Shown here: piece by piece, positions 51,249 to 59,910 of the stretch
Layout of the letters: each line of letters begins with the position of its first letter
Position numbering within the stretch: the stretch's first letter is position 1
Assembly: GCF_042657365.1 (NCBI RefSeq)
Contig: NZ_JBHSKT010000003.1
Coordinates: 372,001 to 436,000, forward strand
DNA length: 64,000 nt
Direction: 5' to 3'
Origin: Adhaeribacter_A terreus
GTDB lineage: Bacteria > Bacteroidota > Bacteroidia > Cytophagales > Hymenobacteraceae
Translations under genes and position numbers: made by a program
Notes under the pieces: generated by a model
Seen by the model: the letters and a program-made list of their open reading frames with translations, nothing else
Database searches by the model: none
Told to the model about the DNA's origin: nothing

Positions 51249-51279
51249 AAAAACGCTAGGGTATCAGGCCTGAAAAGTC
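51249..51279 (+). repeat. dispersed ~30-bp element
   Basis: Reads A5CGCTAGGG, TATCAGGCCTG, A4GTC; the T-run is shortened. Confidence 0.7.
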
Positions 51280-51337
51280 AATATTGCAAGCTAAAGAATT
51301 AGATCAATTACTATTCAATTAAGCAACCTGAAGAAAA

Positions 51338-51439
51338 GTCCCCCTTTGGAGGGGGTTGGGGGAGGATTTTTACGTTAGTTGATTTTGAAAGAAGAAAACC
51401 GAAAAGCGTAGTCCTCCCCCTACCCCTCCAAAGGGGGAC
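51338..51439. repeat. GC-rich inverted repeat with ~29-bp arms
   Basis: The left arm (51338-51366) starts GTCCCCCTTTGGAGGGG and ends GGGGGAGGA. The right arm (51412-51439) starts TCCTCCCCC and ends CCAAAGGGGGAC. The arms pair almost throughout, with a 45-bp loop. This type of CCCCTTTGGAGGGG repeat is, from memory, widely dispersed in Bacteroidota genomes. Confidence 0.85.
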
Positions 51440-51488
51440 AAAAGAGATTACTACATTTATTACTTTCGTTACTTAAACCTGAAGAACT

Positions 51489-51824
51489 ATGAAAACAATA
51501 TCCTGGGAAGAATTTGAGAACATTGATTTGAGAGTAGGCACCATTACTGAAGCCCGTTTATTTCCGGAAGCCCGCAAACCGGCTTACCAGCTTTGGATAG
51601 ATCTCGGCGAGTTAGGAATCAAAAAATCGAGCGCGCAGATCACGCAGCTTTATTCCCTGAAAGAATTACCGGGTAAACAGGTTATCTGCGTCGTGAATTT
51701 CGCGCCGCGCCAGATCGGGAAGTTTATGTCGGAAGTGCTGGTAACCGGTTTTCCGGATGAAAATGGCGCCATTGTACTTGCCCAGCCTGCAAGTAAAGTA
51801 CCGAACGGCAGCCGTTTATTTTAA
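51489..51824 (+). CDS. csaA: CsaA-like tRNA-binding domain protein
   Basis: A 111-residue stand-alone EMAP-II/OB-fold protein of the CsaA type. The core begins FENIDLRVGTITEARLFPEARKPAY-like, contains KKSSAQIT, and ends with CVVNFAPRQIGKFMSEVLVTG, the tRNA-binding signature. CsaA dimers bind tRNA and were first described as export-related chaperones in Bacillus. Length is standard. The 3' end overlaps the convergent DUF4296 gene by 9 bp. Confidence 0.92.
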   Translation: MKTISWEEFENIDLRVGTITEARLFPEARKPAYQLWIDLGELGIKKSSAQITQLYSLKELPGKQVICVVNFAPRQIGKFMSEVLVTGFPDENGAIVLAQPASKVPNGSRLF

Positions 51825-52280
51825 AGTATCTATACTTCTAATGCTATCTCTTCGGGCCTTCGACTTTTGCATGAGTCTGCTTTTTAATGTATCCGGCATT
51901 TTTTTGGTCTTCGCCGAATCCGCACCTGCATCTCCGCTTTTAGAGCTCATTTGCACTTCGCGCATGGCAAGCGTATCGATCAGCCCTTCGTAAATTTTAT
52001 CCAGGTCTTTCAGATTATTCAGGTAATAGGTATAGGTTTTGGTGAATTGTTTCTCCGATACACCATACTTTTTCAGCACATCTGCCTGCAACCGGTTAAA
52101 CATAACTTTAGCAGTATCGGGGCTCAGGCGCATTTCTTCTACTTGGGCCTCAGCAATATGAATATCGGCTAAAATGCTGGTTAACTTAGCCGGCGGCAGC
52201 AACCCGGCCGGAAGTTTCTTCTTTTCTTCCGCGCAACTGAACAGGCCAACCAGGCTAAATATCAAAAAAAGCTTTCTCAC
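51816..52280 (-). CDS. DUF4296 lipoprotein
   Basis: A 154-residue predicted lipoprotein of the Bacteroidota-specific DUF4296 family. The signal peptide LFLIFSLVGLFSC ends at the lipobox Cys (residue ~16). The conserved domain includes KLTSILADIHIAEAQVEE and YGVSEKQFTKTYTYYLNN. The C-terminal ~40 residues are charged and low in complexity. Function unknown. It diverges from the DUF58 gene with 61 bp between starts, and converges with csaA. Confidence 0.85.
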   Translation of the reverse strand: MRKLFLIFSLVGLFSCAEEKKKLPAGLLPPAKLTSILADIHIAEAQVEEMRLSPDTAKVMFNRLQADVLKKYGVSEKQFTKTYTYYLNNLKDLDKIYEGLIDTLAMREVQMSSKSGDAGADSAKTKKMPDTLKSRLMQKSKARRDSIRSIDTLK

Positions 52281-52312
52281 GAATGTAAAATAGCAGAATT
52301 AATTCTAATTTT

Positions 52313-52340
52313 AAAAACGCTAAGCCGTACCCGAATTTTA
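52313..52340 (+). repeat. dispersed ~30-bp element, degenerate copy
   Basis: Only the 5' half (A5CGCTAAG) fits; the 3' half ends in AT4A. It abuts the DUF58 start codon. Confidence 0.35.
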
Positions 52341-52341
52341 G

Positions 52342-53220
52342 ATGAAAGAAATCCTCCAGAAGCTGCAAAAGTTTGAACTCCGCATCCGCAAGGTGATCGA
52401 TACCCAGATGCAGGGCGACTTTCATTCGGTTTTTAAAGGTACCGGCCTGGAGTTCGACGAAGTACGAGCTTACCAGTACGGCGACGACGTGCGCACCATA
52501 GACTGGAACGTTTCGGCTAAAGGGCATGGAACTTTTGTTAAAACTTATAAAGAAGAAAAAGAGCAATCTGTTTTTTTAATTCTGGACGTAAGCGGTTCGC
52601 AGAATATTGGCCCGGAAAAGCAGCAGAAAATAAACATTGGCAAGGAAATTTGTGGTATTCTGGCTTTAACGGCGGCGCGTCAAACGGCTTCTATTGGTTT
52701 GGTTTGTATTTCCGATCAGCGCGAAAAATTTGTGCGGCCCGGCAAAGGTATTGAACATGCGTATTCGCTTATCAAAACGCTTTTCGAACTTAAGCCGGCT
52801 TCCACCAAAACCAACCTGGCTTCGGGTATAAAAACGGCGCTCAGCGTTATAAAACGGCGTAGCATGATCCTGCTTATTTCTGATTTTATAGACCGCAACT
52901 ACGAAAAAGAAGTAACGATGCTGGCCCGTAAACACGACCTTATTGTGGTGCAGCTCATGGATCAGAAAGAACAGGATTTTCCGAAACTCGGCATTATTCC
53001 TTTGCGCGATGCCGAATCGGGGCTGGTTTCCTGGGTAAATACCTCGTCAGAGGGCTTCCGGGAAAAATACCTGAACGACCTGACCCGGAACCGCGAAAAT
53101 CTGCAGTTGCTTTGCCGCCGCCACAAAGCCGATTATTTAGCCATCGATACTTCCGGCGATTACGTGCTGCAGTTAGTTAATTTGTTCAAGATCAGGAAAA
53201 AGAGCCGGAAAAGTGCGTAG
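52342..53220 (+). CDS. DUF58 domain protein (Bat locus)
   Basis: A 292-residue DUF58 protein. The family core GTGLEFDEVRAYQYGDDVRTIDWNVSAKG-like region lies at ~33-60, followed by a VWA-like fold with FLILDVSGS (MIDAS DxSxS) and IALL..SDFID-type strands. These proteins sit beside MoxR ATPases and VWA proteins in the Bat (Bacteroides aerotolerance) locus and may help cofactor or complex assembly at the membrane. No moxR precedes it here. The stop overlaps the next gene's GTG by 8 bp. Confidence 0.92.
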   Translation: MKEILQKLQKFELRIRKVIDTQMQGDFHSVFKGTGLEFDEVRAYQYGDDVRTIDWNVSAKGHGTFVKTYKEEKEQSVFLILDVSGSQNIGPEKQQKINIGKEICGILALTAARQTASIGLVCISDQREKFVRPGKGIEHAYSLIKTLFELKPASTKTNLASGIKTALSVIKRRSMILLISDFIDRNYEKEVTMLARKHDLIVVQLMDQKEQDFPKLGIIPLRDAESGLVSWVNTSSEGFREKYLNDLTRNRENLQLLCRRHKADYLAIDTSGDYVLQLVNLFKIRKKSRKSA

Positions 53221-54121
53221 AGTTTTTGCCTTGATTTCCATAGCGTTTTTATCAGTAGCGGCGCAGGTTCCCGAAAAGCCAGCAGGCTATTTTCTGCAGG
53301 AAAAAATAAAGATCGGTGAGCCGGTAAAGTTTGCCCTCGTGTTTAAACACAAACCCGAAACCGAAGTAGTTTTTCCGGATTCTGCCTACCGTTTTGCGCC
53401 TTTCGAATTTATTTCCAAGGAAGTTTATCCAACCCAAACGGTTAATAATATAAGCACCGACAGCGCTGTTTATTTGCTGCGCACATTTAGTATTGAGTCG
53501 CTCCAAAAACTGAACGTACCGGTTTTTATTCTGCAGCAGAACGATACGCTCAAAGTTTTTGGTAATACTGCTTCCATAAAATTGCAGGAAGTAGTAAAGC
53601 AAATTCCGGAACCGCTCGCTTTCCAGGAAAATACCGAATTGCAAACTATTGAGCCGCGTTTTAATTACCCTAACCTGATCATGTTGCTGGTACTTTTAGC
53701 CTTGCTTTTAGGCGGTATCTGGTTCGTTTTCCGGAAGAAAATTCTGATGCGTTACCGCTTATACGTTCTGCAGAAAAACCATCGTAGCTTTATTTACCGC
53801 TACAATTCCTACATCGATCGTTTCCATAAATCAGCTTCGCTTACCGATATGGAAAAGGCCATTACACTCTGGAAAAATTACCTGACAGGCCTGGAAGACA
53901 CCGCCATTAACAGCTTCACGACCAAAGAAATTGTGAGTTATTACGACAACGACGAAGATGTAACCACGGCGCTGAAATTGTTCGACCGCGCCATTTACGG
54001 GAACATTCTCTCCGATAAAATTTCGGATACACTTACGGCTTTTTATCTGCTGCACCATTTCGCCGACCGCCGCTACGACATTATAAAAGAAAGGACCCGC
54101 GATGCTGCAACTGCCCGATAA
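53213..54121 (+). CDS. Bat-locus membrane protein (BatD/DUF4381-like)
   Basis: A 302-residue protein with an N-terminal signal sequence (FALISIAFLSVAAQ), a ~130-residue beta-rich extracytoplasmic domain, one TM segment (LIMLLVLLALLLGGIWFVF, ~155-173), and a cytoplasmic helical C-terminus. This topology and its place between DUF58 and VWA genes match the uncharacterised Bat-locus partner. The start is GTG at 53213, inside the DUF58 gene. The leader codons coincide with a reverse copy of the dispersed element (53221-53250). It overlaps the VWA gene by 20 bp. Confidence 0.75.
   Translation: MRRVFALISIAFLSVAAQVPEKPAGYFLQEKIKIGEPVKFALVFKHKPETEVVFPDSAYRFAPFEFISKEVYPTQTVNNISTDSAVYLLRTFSIESLQKLNVPVFILQQNDTLKVFGNTASIKLQEVVKQIPEPLAFQENTELQTIEPRFNYPNLIMLLVLLALLLGGIWFVFRKKILMRYRLYVLQKNHRSFIYRYNSYIDRFHKSASLTDMEKAITLWKNYLTGLEDTAINSFTTKEIVSYYDNDEDVTTALKLFDRAIYGNILSDKISDTLTAFYLLHHFADRRYDIIKERTRDAATAR
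53221..53250 (-). repeat. dispersed ~30-bp element inside a signal-peptide coding region
   Basis: On the plus strand it reads AGT5GCCTTG, AT3CCATAGCG, T5. It encodes most of the hydrophobic leader of the Bat-locus membrane protein. Confidence 0.62.
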
Positions 54122-55154
54122 TTTTTCTGACTGGTTTGCCTGGCACTGGTTCCAGCCGGCAACCTTGCTGGCTTACGACTGGGCGCGGCCGTTCTTTCTG
54201 TACGCCATCATTCCGGTAGCCATTTTTCTGCTGGTCTGGAGTTTGGTAAAACTGAAAGTGCGCCGCAAAACCGACGTAGCATTTTTCGAAAGTAAACCGA
54301 TCCGGCAATGGACCAGTTATCTCCGTTTTCTGCCCGATATTCTTTTTGGCATCAGTCTGGTGTTGATCTTCCTGGCTCTGGCGCGTCCGCAAAAAACTAC
54401 CGAACAAGTAGAACAATACGCCGAAGGCATCGACATTATGCTGATCCTGGATACTTCGGGCTCCATGGAGCTGAAAGATTTTAAACCCAACCGCTTGGAA
54501 GCCGCCAAAAAAGTAGCCGAAAATTTTATTAACGGACGTTTTCAGGACAGAATTGGCTTGGTGGTTTTTGCTGGCGACGCCTATTCACTGGTACCTTTAA
54601 CCACCGATTACGACCTGTTGAGCGCCAATTTAAAAAGCGTAAAACTCGGCATGATCCCCAACGACGGCACCGCCATTGGCAGCGCTTTAGCCGTAGCTAT
54701 AAACCGCATGCGCGACTCAAATGCCAAATCGAAAATTGCCATTTTAATTTCTGACGGCGAAAATACGGCCGGAAATTTAGACCCGAGCATTGCCGCTAAA
54801 ATGGCTTCCGCGTTCGGCATGAAACTCTATACCATTGGTGTGGGCGCAGAAGGCACAGTACCCTACGGTACCGATGTGTTTGGCAATACCACGTACGTAG
54901 AAACCAGATTGGACGAAACGAACCTGCGCGAAATTGCCGAAATTGGCAACGGCTATTTTTACCGAGCCGAAAACCAGAACGCTCTACAGGAAATTTTCCG
55001 CACGATCAACAAACTCGAGAAAGTAGCTATTAAAGAAACCCGCTACCGCGATACCAGAGAATTTTACCAGGTTTACTTGCGGTTTGCGATCGTGTTTTTC
55101 TTAATGTGGCTGTTTACGAAGAACTCTTTTTTAACGAATGCGCTGGAAGATTAA
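54102..55154 (+). CDS. BatA-like VWA domain membrane protein
   Basis: A 350-residue membrane-anchored von Willebrand A protein. Two N-terminal TM segments (FLYAIIPVAIFLLVWSLVKL and LFGISLVLIFLALARPQK) precede a VWA domain with an intact MIDAS: MLILDTSGSM, then TAIGSALAVA and ISDGENTAG. A C-terminal TM (FAIVFFLMWLFT) closes it. This is the BatA arrangement. The companion BatB and TPR protein BatC do not follow; an unrelated hydrolase gene begins 38 bp later. Confidence 0.9.
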   Translation: MLQLPDNFSDWFAWHWFQPATLLAYDWARPFFLYAIIPVAIFLLVWSLVKLKVRRKTDVAFFESKPIRQWTSYLRFLPDILFGISLVLIFLALARPQKTTEQVEQYAEGIDIMLILDTSGSMELKDFKPNRLEAAKKVAENFINGRFQDRIGLVVFAGDAYSLVPLTTDYDLLSANLKSVKLGMIPNDGTAIGSALAVAINRMRDSNAKSKIAILISDGENTAGNLDPSIAAKMASAFGMKLYTIGVGAEGTVPYGTDVFGNTTYVETRLDETNLREIAEIGNGYFYRAENQNALQEIFRTINKLEKVAIKETRYRDTREFYQVYLRFAIVFFLMWLFTKNSFLTNALED

Positions 55155-55192
55155 GGTTGGTTTAAATTGGCTTATACATAAGAAATCTAAAA

Positions 55193-56161
55193 ATGAAACA
55201 TCTGTTTAGCCTGTTGCTTTTTTTCGCTTTATGCGCTTGTACCAAACCCTACACAAGCAGCTGGCAACCAGCCCATAAAGTAAAATTTCAGGATGGCGAA
55301 CGCTTCATAAGCCTCAACAATATCAGGTATTGGGTACGGGTGGCGGGCAGCCAGCACCAGACCACGCCCATTGTAATTATACATGGGGGGCCAGGCGGCA
55401 ATAATTATAGTTTTGAGAGAACCATCGGGCCACAGCTGGAAAAATTTGCTACCGTGGTGTATTACGAGCAACGCGGTTGTGGCCGCAGCGAAGCGCCTCA
55501 AAATCCGGAAGATTACCAACTAAAAACCCTGATCAGCGATCTGAATATTTTACGGGATTCATTGGGCGTGCAGAAAATGAATTTGCTAGGGTATTCTTTT
55601 GGCGGCGAACTGGGTTTGCGATATGCGGTGGCACATCAGGACCAAGTTGAAAAACTGATAGTTTCGGCGCCGGCCGAATTATCGGAAGCCAATATGCTGG
55701 TGCAGCTCCAGGGTTTTTATGCCAGCGGTGATAGTTCCCTGAAAGCCGGCATCCGGAAAATTCTGAAAGATACTACCACGCTGGAACAAAAATACAACCG
55801 TGTCTGGAGCATCAGCTCATCTGCAAATGTAGACAGATTCCTGTTTGCCCAACCCGAAAAAGCCGCCCTGAACCGAAAATTATGGCAGGAAAGCAAACTT
55901 AAAAATACCGGCCTAATGGCAAAGGTTTATCTGAAACATAATAAAAACGACCTGATTCCTACCGTTTCCGGATTAGCAACGCCAACTCTTATAATAAGCG
56001 GCGCTCATGATAAAAACGGCGGATTTCATACCGGGCTTGCCCTTAAAAAAGCTTTACCGAATAATACCTTCCGCATTTACGAAAACAGTGCTCATTTTCC
56101 TGATATGGAAGAGCCGGAGCGCTTTGCCGCTGATGTAAAAACGTTTCTGGGAAGTAAATAA
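55193..56161 (+). CDS. lipoprotein alpha/beta hydrolase, proline iminopeptidase-like
   Basis: A 322-residue exported hydrolase. The lipobox LLFFALCAC is near residue 16. The alpha/beta fold shows IVIIHGGPGGN (oxyanion region), YYEQRGCGRSE, nucleophile Ser in LLGYSFGGELG, acid Asp in ISGAHDKNGG, and catalytic His in ENSAHFPDME. HGGPGG plus the S33-type cap point to proline iminopeptidase or related aminopeptidases. Membrane anchoring would place it in the periplasm or on the outer membrane, perhaps in peptide scavenging. Substrate not certain. Confidence 0.88.
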   Translation: MKHLFSLLLFFALCACTKPYTSSWQPAHKVKFQDGERFISLNNIRYWVRVAGSQHQTTPIVIIHGGPGGNNYSFERTIGPQLEKFATVVYYEQRGCGRSEAPQNPEDYQLKTLISDLNILRDSLGVQKMNLLGYSFGGELGLRYAVAHQDQVEKLIVSAPAELSEANMLVQLQGFYASGDSSLKAGIRKILKDTTTLEQKYNRVWSISSSANVDRFLFAQPEKAALNRKLWQESKLKNTGLMAKVYLKHNKNDLIPTVSGLATPTLIISGAHDKNGGFHTGLALKKALPNNTFRIYENSAHFPDMEEPERFAADVKTFLGSK

Positions 56162-56211
56162 GAATTCATAAATTAGACTTATTTTCAATCCAAGCATTCA
56201 AAATTCAGAAC

Positions 56212-56898
56212 ATGTCCATAGCAAAAGCGGTAGCTTTTTTCAACCAAAAACTCGAAGGAACGAATTGCCGTTTGGTAGCCGTTTCCAAAACCCATCCGGA
56301 AAGTTTAATTCAGGAAGCCTATGATGCCGGGCAGCGCATTTTCGGGGAAAACAAAGCTCAGGAAATGACTTCGAAGCATGAAAACCTGCCGCAGGATATC
56401 GAATGGCACATGATCGGGCATTTGCAGACGAACAAGGTAAAATACATCGCGCCATTTGTGCACACCATTCAGAGCGTAGATAGCTTAAAGCTGCTACAGG
56501 AAATAGAAAAACAGGCTGCCAAAAACAACCGCGTAATAAACTGCCTGCTGCAAATTTACATTGCCGAAGAAGAAAGCAAATTTGGTTTAAACGAAGCTGA
56601 AGCTATTGAAATTCTGGAAAGCGAAAGTTACAAGAATATGCAGCATGTAAAGATCACCGGCGTTATGGGCATTGCCACCAACACCGAAAACCAGAAGCAG
56701 TTGCGCAAAGAATTCACCGCGTTAAAAAACACTTTCGAAAAACTGAAACAGACTTTTTTCACCGGAAATGATACCGTTTTTAAAGAGGTTTCCATGGGTA
56801 TGAGCTCCGATTATGAATTAGCCATTGATTGCGGCAGCACTTATATTCGGGTAGGCAGTGCAATTTTCGGCAACCGGAATTACGGAAATATTCAGTAA
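56212..56898 (+). CDS. yggS: YggS family PLP-binding protein
   Basis: A 228-residue PLP-homeostasis protein of the YggS/PROSC family. The PLP Lys is in LVAVSKTHPE (~residue 25), followed by GENKAQE, WHMIGHLQTNKVKYI and the C-terminal SMGMSSDYELAIDCGSTYIR-type signature and RVGSAIFG. The family has no known catalysis and buffers PLP. The first helix (residues ~4-14, KAVAFFNQKLE) is encoded by a dispersed-element match at 56223-56253, and the start at 56212 keeps a full-length protein. Confidence 0.93.
   Translation: MSIAKAVAFFNQKLEGTNCRLVAVSKTHPESLIQEAYDAGQRIFGENKAQEMTSKHENLPQDIEWHMIGHLQTNKVKYIAPFVHTIQSVDSLKLLQEIEKQAAKNNRVINCLLQIYIAEEESKFGLNEAEAIEILESESYKNMQHVKITGVMGIATNTENQKQLRKEFTALKNTFEKLKQTFFTGNDTVFKEVSMGMSSDYELAIDCGSTYIRVGSAIFGNRNYGNIQ
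56223..56253 (+). repeat. dispersed ~30-bp element match inside yggS
   Basis: Reads A4GCGGTAGC, T6CAACC, A5CTC. It shares the frame of the 39721 copy. Functional constraint on yggS makes chance resemblance possible. Confidence 0.45.
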
Positions 56899-56901
56899 TA
56901 A

Positions 56902-57351
56902 ATGGAGATTCTAAAAATTAGCATAAAAGAGAATATTGTAATTCGTGACATTATTCTGTCCGTTTTTACAGGTTCTTATTTTTTATTGGTATGGCTCTTT
57001 CATGTACCGGTAATAAATTATTTCTTTAATAAAGTTGGCATCTGGTTTAATAACCCTTACATGGGTTTTACCTTTTTTATTCTTTATCTGGTCACGCCCA
57101 TCTCCGCGGGTTTACTGACATTTAAATTAAAGAAATTCAAACAGTTTTCTTTCGACAAAACCCTGATAAACAATCTGGTATCTTCGCTCACATTTGCTTT
57201 ACCAATGTTTGTTTTAATTTTTTTAAGCGAAAAGGACTTTAGTATCTTTGCCTTGATCGGGGTTTTGTTTTTTTCTACCCTTTTCAGCTTTATTAATGCA
57301 GCGCTTAGTGCTACATTCTTATCCAGGATCTTAACCAAACAACCACAATGA
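56902..57351 (+). CDS. hypothetical membrane protein
   Basis: A 149-residue, AT-rich, four-TM protein with no recognised family. Hydrophobic segments lie at about 22-37, 50-75, 95-110 and 120-140, separated by short basic loops (FKLKKFKQF). The start is 3 bp after yggS and the stop overlaps the next gene by 4 bp (ATGA), so it is in a tight unit. Its lower GC than both neighbours may mean later acquisition or relaxed selection. Confidence 0.65.
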   Translation: MEILKISIKENIVIRDIILSVFTGSYFLLVWLFHVPVINYFFNKVGIWFNNPYMGFTFFILYLVTPISAGLLTFKLKKFKQFSFDKTLINNLVSSLTFALPMFVLIFLSEKDFSIFALIGVLFFSTLFSFINAALSATFLSRILTKQPQ

Positions 57352-57725
57352 ATCAGAAACTTGCCTTATTAGCCGGTAGTTTATTCGGCGCACTTTCCGT
57401 AATGATCGGGGCTTTTGGCGCGCACGCACTCCGCAATTTACTCACCCAAACCAACCGCCTCGAAACCTTCGAAACGGCCGTAAAATACCAGTTCTACCAT
57501 GCTTTGGCCTTGATCTTAGTGGGTTTACTGGCTTTCCATTTGCAACACGCCGGTTTACGCTGGGCAGCTATTTGCTTTACGCTGGGCATTCTTATCTTTT
57601 CCGGTTCACTTTATATTTTGTGTCTCACCGGCGTTACTTGGCTGGGCGCCATTACGCCAATTGGCGGCACGTTCATGATCATTGGGTGGTTCAGCTTACT
57701 TTATGCTGTGGCCAAATCGCTTTAA
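57348..57725 (+). CDS. DUF423 family small membrane protein
   Basis: A 125-residue DUF423 protein with four TM segments. It shows the characteristic GALSVMIGAFGAHALRNLL start, the ETAVKYQFYHALALI block, and LYILCLTG...WLGAITPIGGTFMIIGW at the C-terminus. The E. coli relative is YgdD; function unknown. Translation is coupled to the preceding gene by a 4-bp overlap. A terminator shared with the convergent DUF1573 gene lies 45 bp downstream. Confidence 0.93.
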   Translation: MNQKLALLAGSLFGALSVMIGAFGAHALRNLLTQTNRLETFETAVKYQFYHALALILVGLLAFHLQHAGLRWAAICFTLGILIFSGSLYILCLTGVTWLGAITPIGGTFMIIGWFSLLYAVAKSL

Positions 57726-57739
57726 AAGAGAAATTACTT

Positions 57740-57770
57740 AAAAAACGGTAGGGAAAATGCCTGAAAAAGT
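57740..57770 (+). repeat. dispersed ~30-bp element
   Basis: Reads A6CGGTAGGG, A4TGCCTG, A5GT, ending exactly where the next terminator stem begins. Confidence 0.72.
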
Positions 57771-57806
57771 AAAAGCGTCCCGCAAATTTGTTTGCGGGAC
57801 GCTTTT
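57771..57806. terminator. bidirectional intrinsic terminator
   Basis: A perfect 16-bp stem, AAAAGCGTCCCGCAAA (57771-57786) with TTTGCGGGACGCTTTT (57791-57806), and a 4-nt loop. It serves the convergent DUF423 and DUF1573 genes. Confidence 0.93.
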
Positions 57807-57826
57807 AGTATTATATCAAACCGAAA

Positions 57827-58363
57827 TTATTTCTTCGTTTTGGATTTCGTTTTGCCGTTAGCAGTTTTCACTTTGGTTTCAGAAGCAACCGTTGTAGCCG
57901 TTACCGCCGGACCTTCAGCTGGTTTAACTAATGCAGCACCGCCGGTTGGTTTTTCCAAAACGTTGGTAACGATCGTAACCTGAGCTGGTCCTTCTACAGA
58001 GTTAGACTGCACTGTAATTACTTTATTCTGCTGGCCCATTTTACCGGTGCTGTTAAATACCGCTTTTATCTGGCCCGATTTACCTGGTGCAATCGGCTCT
58101 TTTGGCCACTCTGGCGTGGTGCAGCCGCAGGTTACATCTACGCGGGAAATTACCAATGGTGAAGTACCTGTATTTTTAAATTTGAAAACGTGTTCAACTA
58201 CGTCGCCTTGATGAATGTTACCAAAATCATGGCTTTTCTCGGTAAAAGTAATTACCGGGCCGGCCGTGATAGATTTTGCAGCTTTGGCATCAGAAACAGT
58301 TTGAGCTGTTGCTGCACCAAATGAAAGCGACATTGCAACAGCCAGGATAAATAATTTTTTCAT
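57827..58363 (-). CDS. DUF1573 exported protein
   Basis: A 178-residue protein with a signal peptide (LFILAVAMSLSFGAATAQ) and one DUF1573 Ig-like domain. The hallmarks are HDFGNIHQGDVVEHVFKFKN, the CGCTTPEWP motif and PGKSGQIKAVFNSTGKMG. The C-terminal ~40 residues are Ala/Pro/Thr-rich and end in a basic KTKSKTKK tail. Function unknown; the family is abundant in Bacteroidota cell envelopes. It has its own upstream region and the shared terminator at 57771-57806. Confidence 0.92.
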   Translation of the reverse strand: MKKLFILAVAMSLSFGAATAQTVSDAKAAKSITAGPVITFTEKSHDFGNIHQGDVVEHVFKFKNTGTSPLVISRVDVTCGCTTPEWPKEPIAPGKSGQIKAVFNSTGKMGQQNKVITVQSNSVEGPAQVTIVTNVLEKPTGGAALVKPAEGPAVTATTVASETKVKTANGKTKSKTKK

Positions 58364-58463
58364 ACCGATTTGATCAATTTAAAGTTAGTAAAAGCAAATA
58401 TATACTTATTAAGGATATTTCAATAATCCTGCCACATAAATTATAAACGTAAAATGCGGTAAA

Positions 58464-59867
58464 TCAGGACAAAAGTTCCGAATAAAAATTCACCAGGTAC
58501 AATTCTTCCGATGAACGTGTTACGGCTGTATAAAGCCAGCGCGTAAATTCCGGCGTTATCATTTCTTCTTTCAAATATCCGTGATCCACAAAAACGGCCT
58601 GCCACTGCCCGCCCTGCGCTTTATGGCAGGTTAAAGCGTAGGCAAATTTCACCTGAAGCGCATTTAAGTACGGGTTCTTTTTCATTTGCTGGCTCCGCTC
58701 CCGCTTCGTACCCAAATCCGAATAATCTTTCAGTACTTCGGCGTAAAGTTCTTTATTCTTATCGGCAGGCAAAGCAGGCGCTTCCGAGTAAAGTGTATCC
58801 ATCATGATTTTCACTTCCACTTCCTCCTCGTTCGGGTTATCAACAAAGCGCAATCGCACATCGGCAAACCGGAAACCGTACATTTCTTCATAACGGATGA
58901 TCTTGGTAATTTCCACGAAATCGCCGTTGGCCATAAAACCGATCTCAGAATCCTTTGGTAGCCAGTGGTAATTATTCTTCACGATCATCAGGTAATCGCC
59001 CGCCGAAATCTCGTCTTCGTGAAAAAAGATCTGCCGCCGGATATGCTGGTTATACAAATTCGCATTCTTATTCGAGCGGCAAATAACCGTCGTATTTTCG
59101 ATCCCGAATTTATCGTAGGCGTAGCGCAAACCATCTTCCAGGCGTTCGCCGGTCATGCGGTAAATGTCTTTGTAGCCGCCGGTTTTTATTTTCAGGTTCG
59201 ATTTTTCTGCCGAAAGTTGCTCGCGCAGCTTGGTTGCATTCATTAGAATTCCCGAAGCTTCGGCCTGGCGCATTACCTGTTTCATTTCCACTTCAAAAAC
59301 CTGGCACCGGAAATTAGTCGTTAAATAAGCACCATTCAGCGAAGGACTTAAGGCTTGACCAACCGGCGGAAGCTGAGCCGTATCGCCAACCAGCATCAGT
59401 TTGTTGTTCTTTTTCTCGAACACGTAATGCATCAGGTCCTGTAGCAAACCATTTTCGCCAAAACCACTTTCATCCGAAAGCATGGAAGCCTCATCGACAA
59501 TGAAAATGGTATCGGTAATTTTATTGGGCTGCCGCGTAAAAGACAAACCCTCGGAATACGGATTGGCCGTTTGCCGGTAAATTTTCTTGTGAATAGTAGA
59601 AGCCGGCTTACCCGAATAATTCGACATTACTTTGGCCGCACGGCCGGTTGGCGCCAGCAACACATATTTATACCCGAAACGGTTCAGGATCTTAACGAGC
59701 GCACCTAAAACCGTGGTTTTACCCGTTCCTGCAAAACCTTTCAGCAAAAAAACATCCTTGCTATCGGTTTTGCTCATTAGAAAATCGTCGAGCTTTTTAA
59801 ACAGCCGCACCTGGTCAGAAGTCGGTTCAAATGGAAAATTCTGGCGTATTAGATCTTCTGGGCGCAT
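58464..59867 (-). CDS. RecD-like ATP-dependent DNA helicase
   Basis: A 467-residue SF1B helicase of the short RecD/exonuclease-V-alpha type. Motifs in order: Walker A LLKGFAGTGKTTVL (~residue 45), TGRAAKVMS, Walker B FIVDEASMLSDES, LMLVGDTAQLPPVG (motif III), and the C-terminal SH3/UvrD-like CHKAQGGQW and YTAVTRSSEELYLV (motif VI). It lacks the long N-terminal region of RecD2 and no recB or recC is nearby. It should unwind DNA 5'-3' in repair or recombination. The ATG at 59867 gives a natural N-terminus. Confidence 0.9.
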   Translation of the reverse strand: MRPEDLIRQNFPFEPTSDQVRLFKKLDDFLMSKTDSKDVFLLKGFAGTGKTTVLGALVKILNRFGYKYVLLAPTGRAAKVMSNYSGKPASTIHKKIYRQTANPYSEGLSFTRQPNKITDTIFIVDEASMLSDESGFGENGLLQDLMHYVFEKKNNKLMLVGDTAQLPPVGQALSPSLNGAYLTTNFRCQVFEVEMKQVMRQAEASGILMNATKLREQLSAEKSNLKIKTGGYKDIYRMTGERLEDGLRYAYDKFGIENTTVICRSNKNANLYNQHIRRQIFFHEDEISAGDYLMIVKNNYHWLPKDSEIGFMANGDFVEITKIIRYEEMYGFRFADVRLRFVDNPNEEEVEVKIMMDTLYSEAPALPADKNKELYAEVLKDYSDLGTKRERSQQMKKNPYLNALQVKFAYALTCHKAQGGQWQAVFVDHGYLKEEMITPEFTRWLYTAVTRSSEELYLVNFYSELLS

Positions 59868-59910
59868 TATATGGTAAAAGGTAACAGGTAGTGAGTATCA
59901 GGAAAAACAA

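Larger units (their letters stand above)
51156..51488 (+). other. 333-bp divergent spacer
   Basis: Between the flavoprotein gene (minus) and csaA (plus). It holds one dispersed element (51249-51279) and a large GC-rich inverted repeat (51338-51439). No coding frame was seen. Confidence 0.7.
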
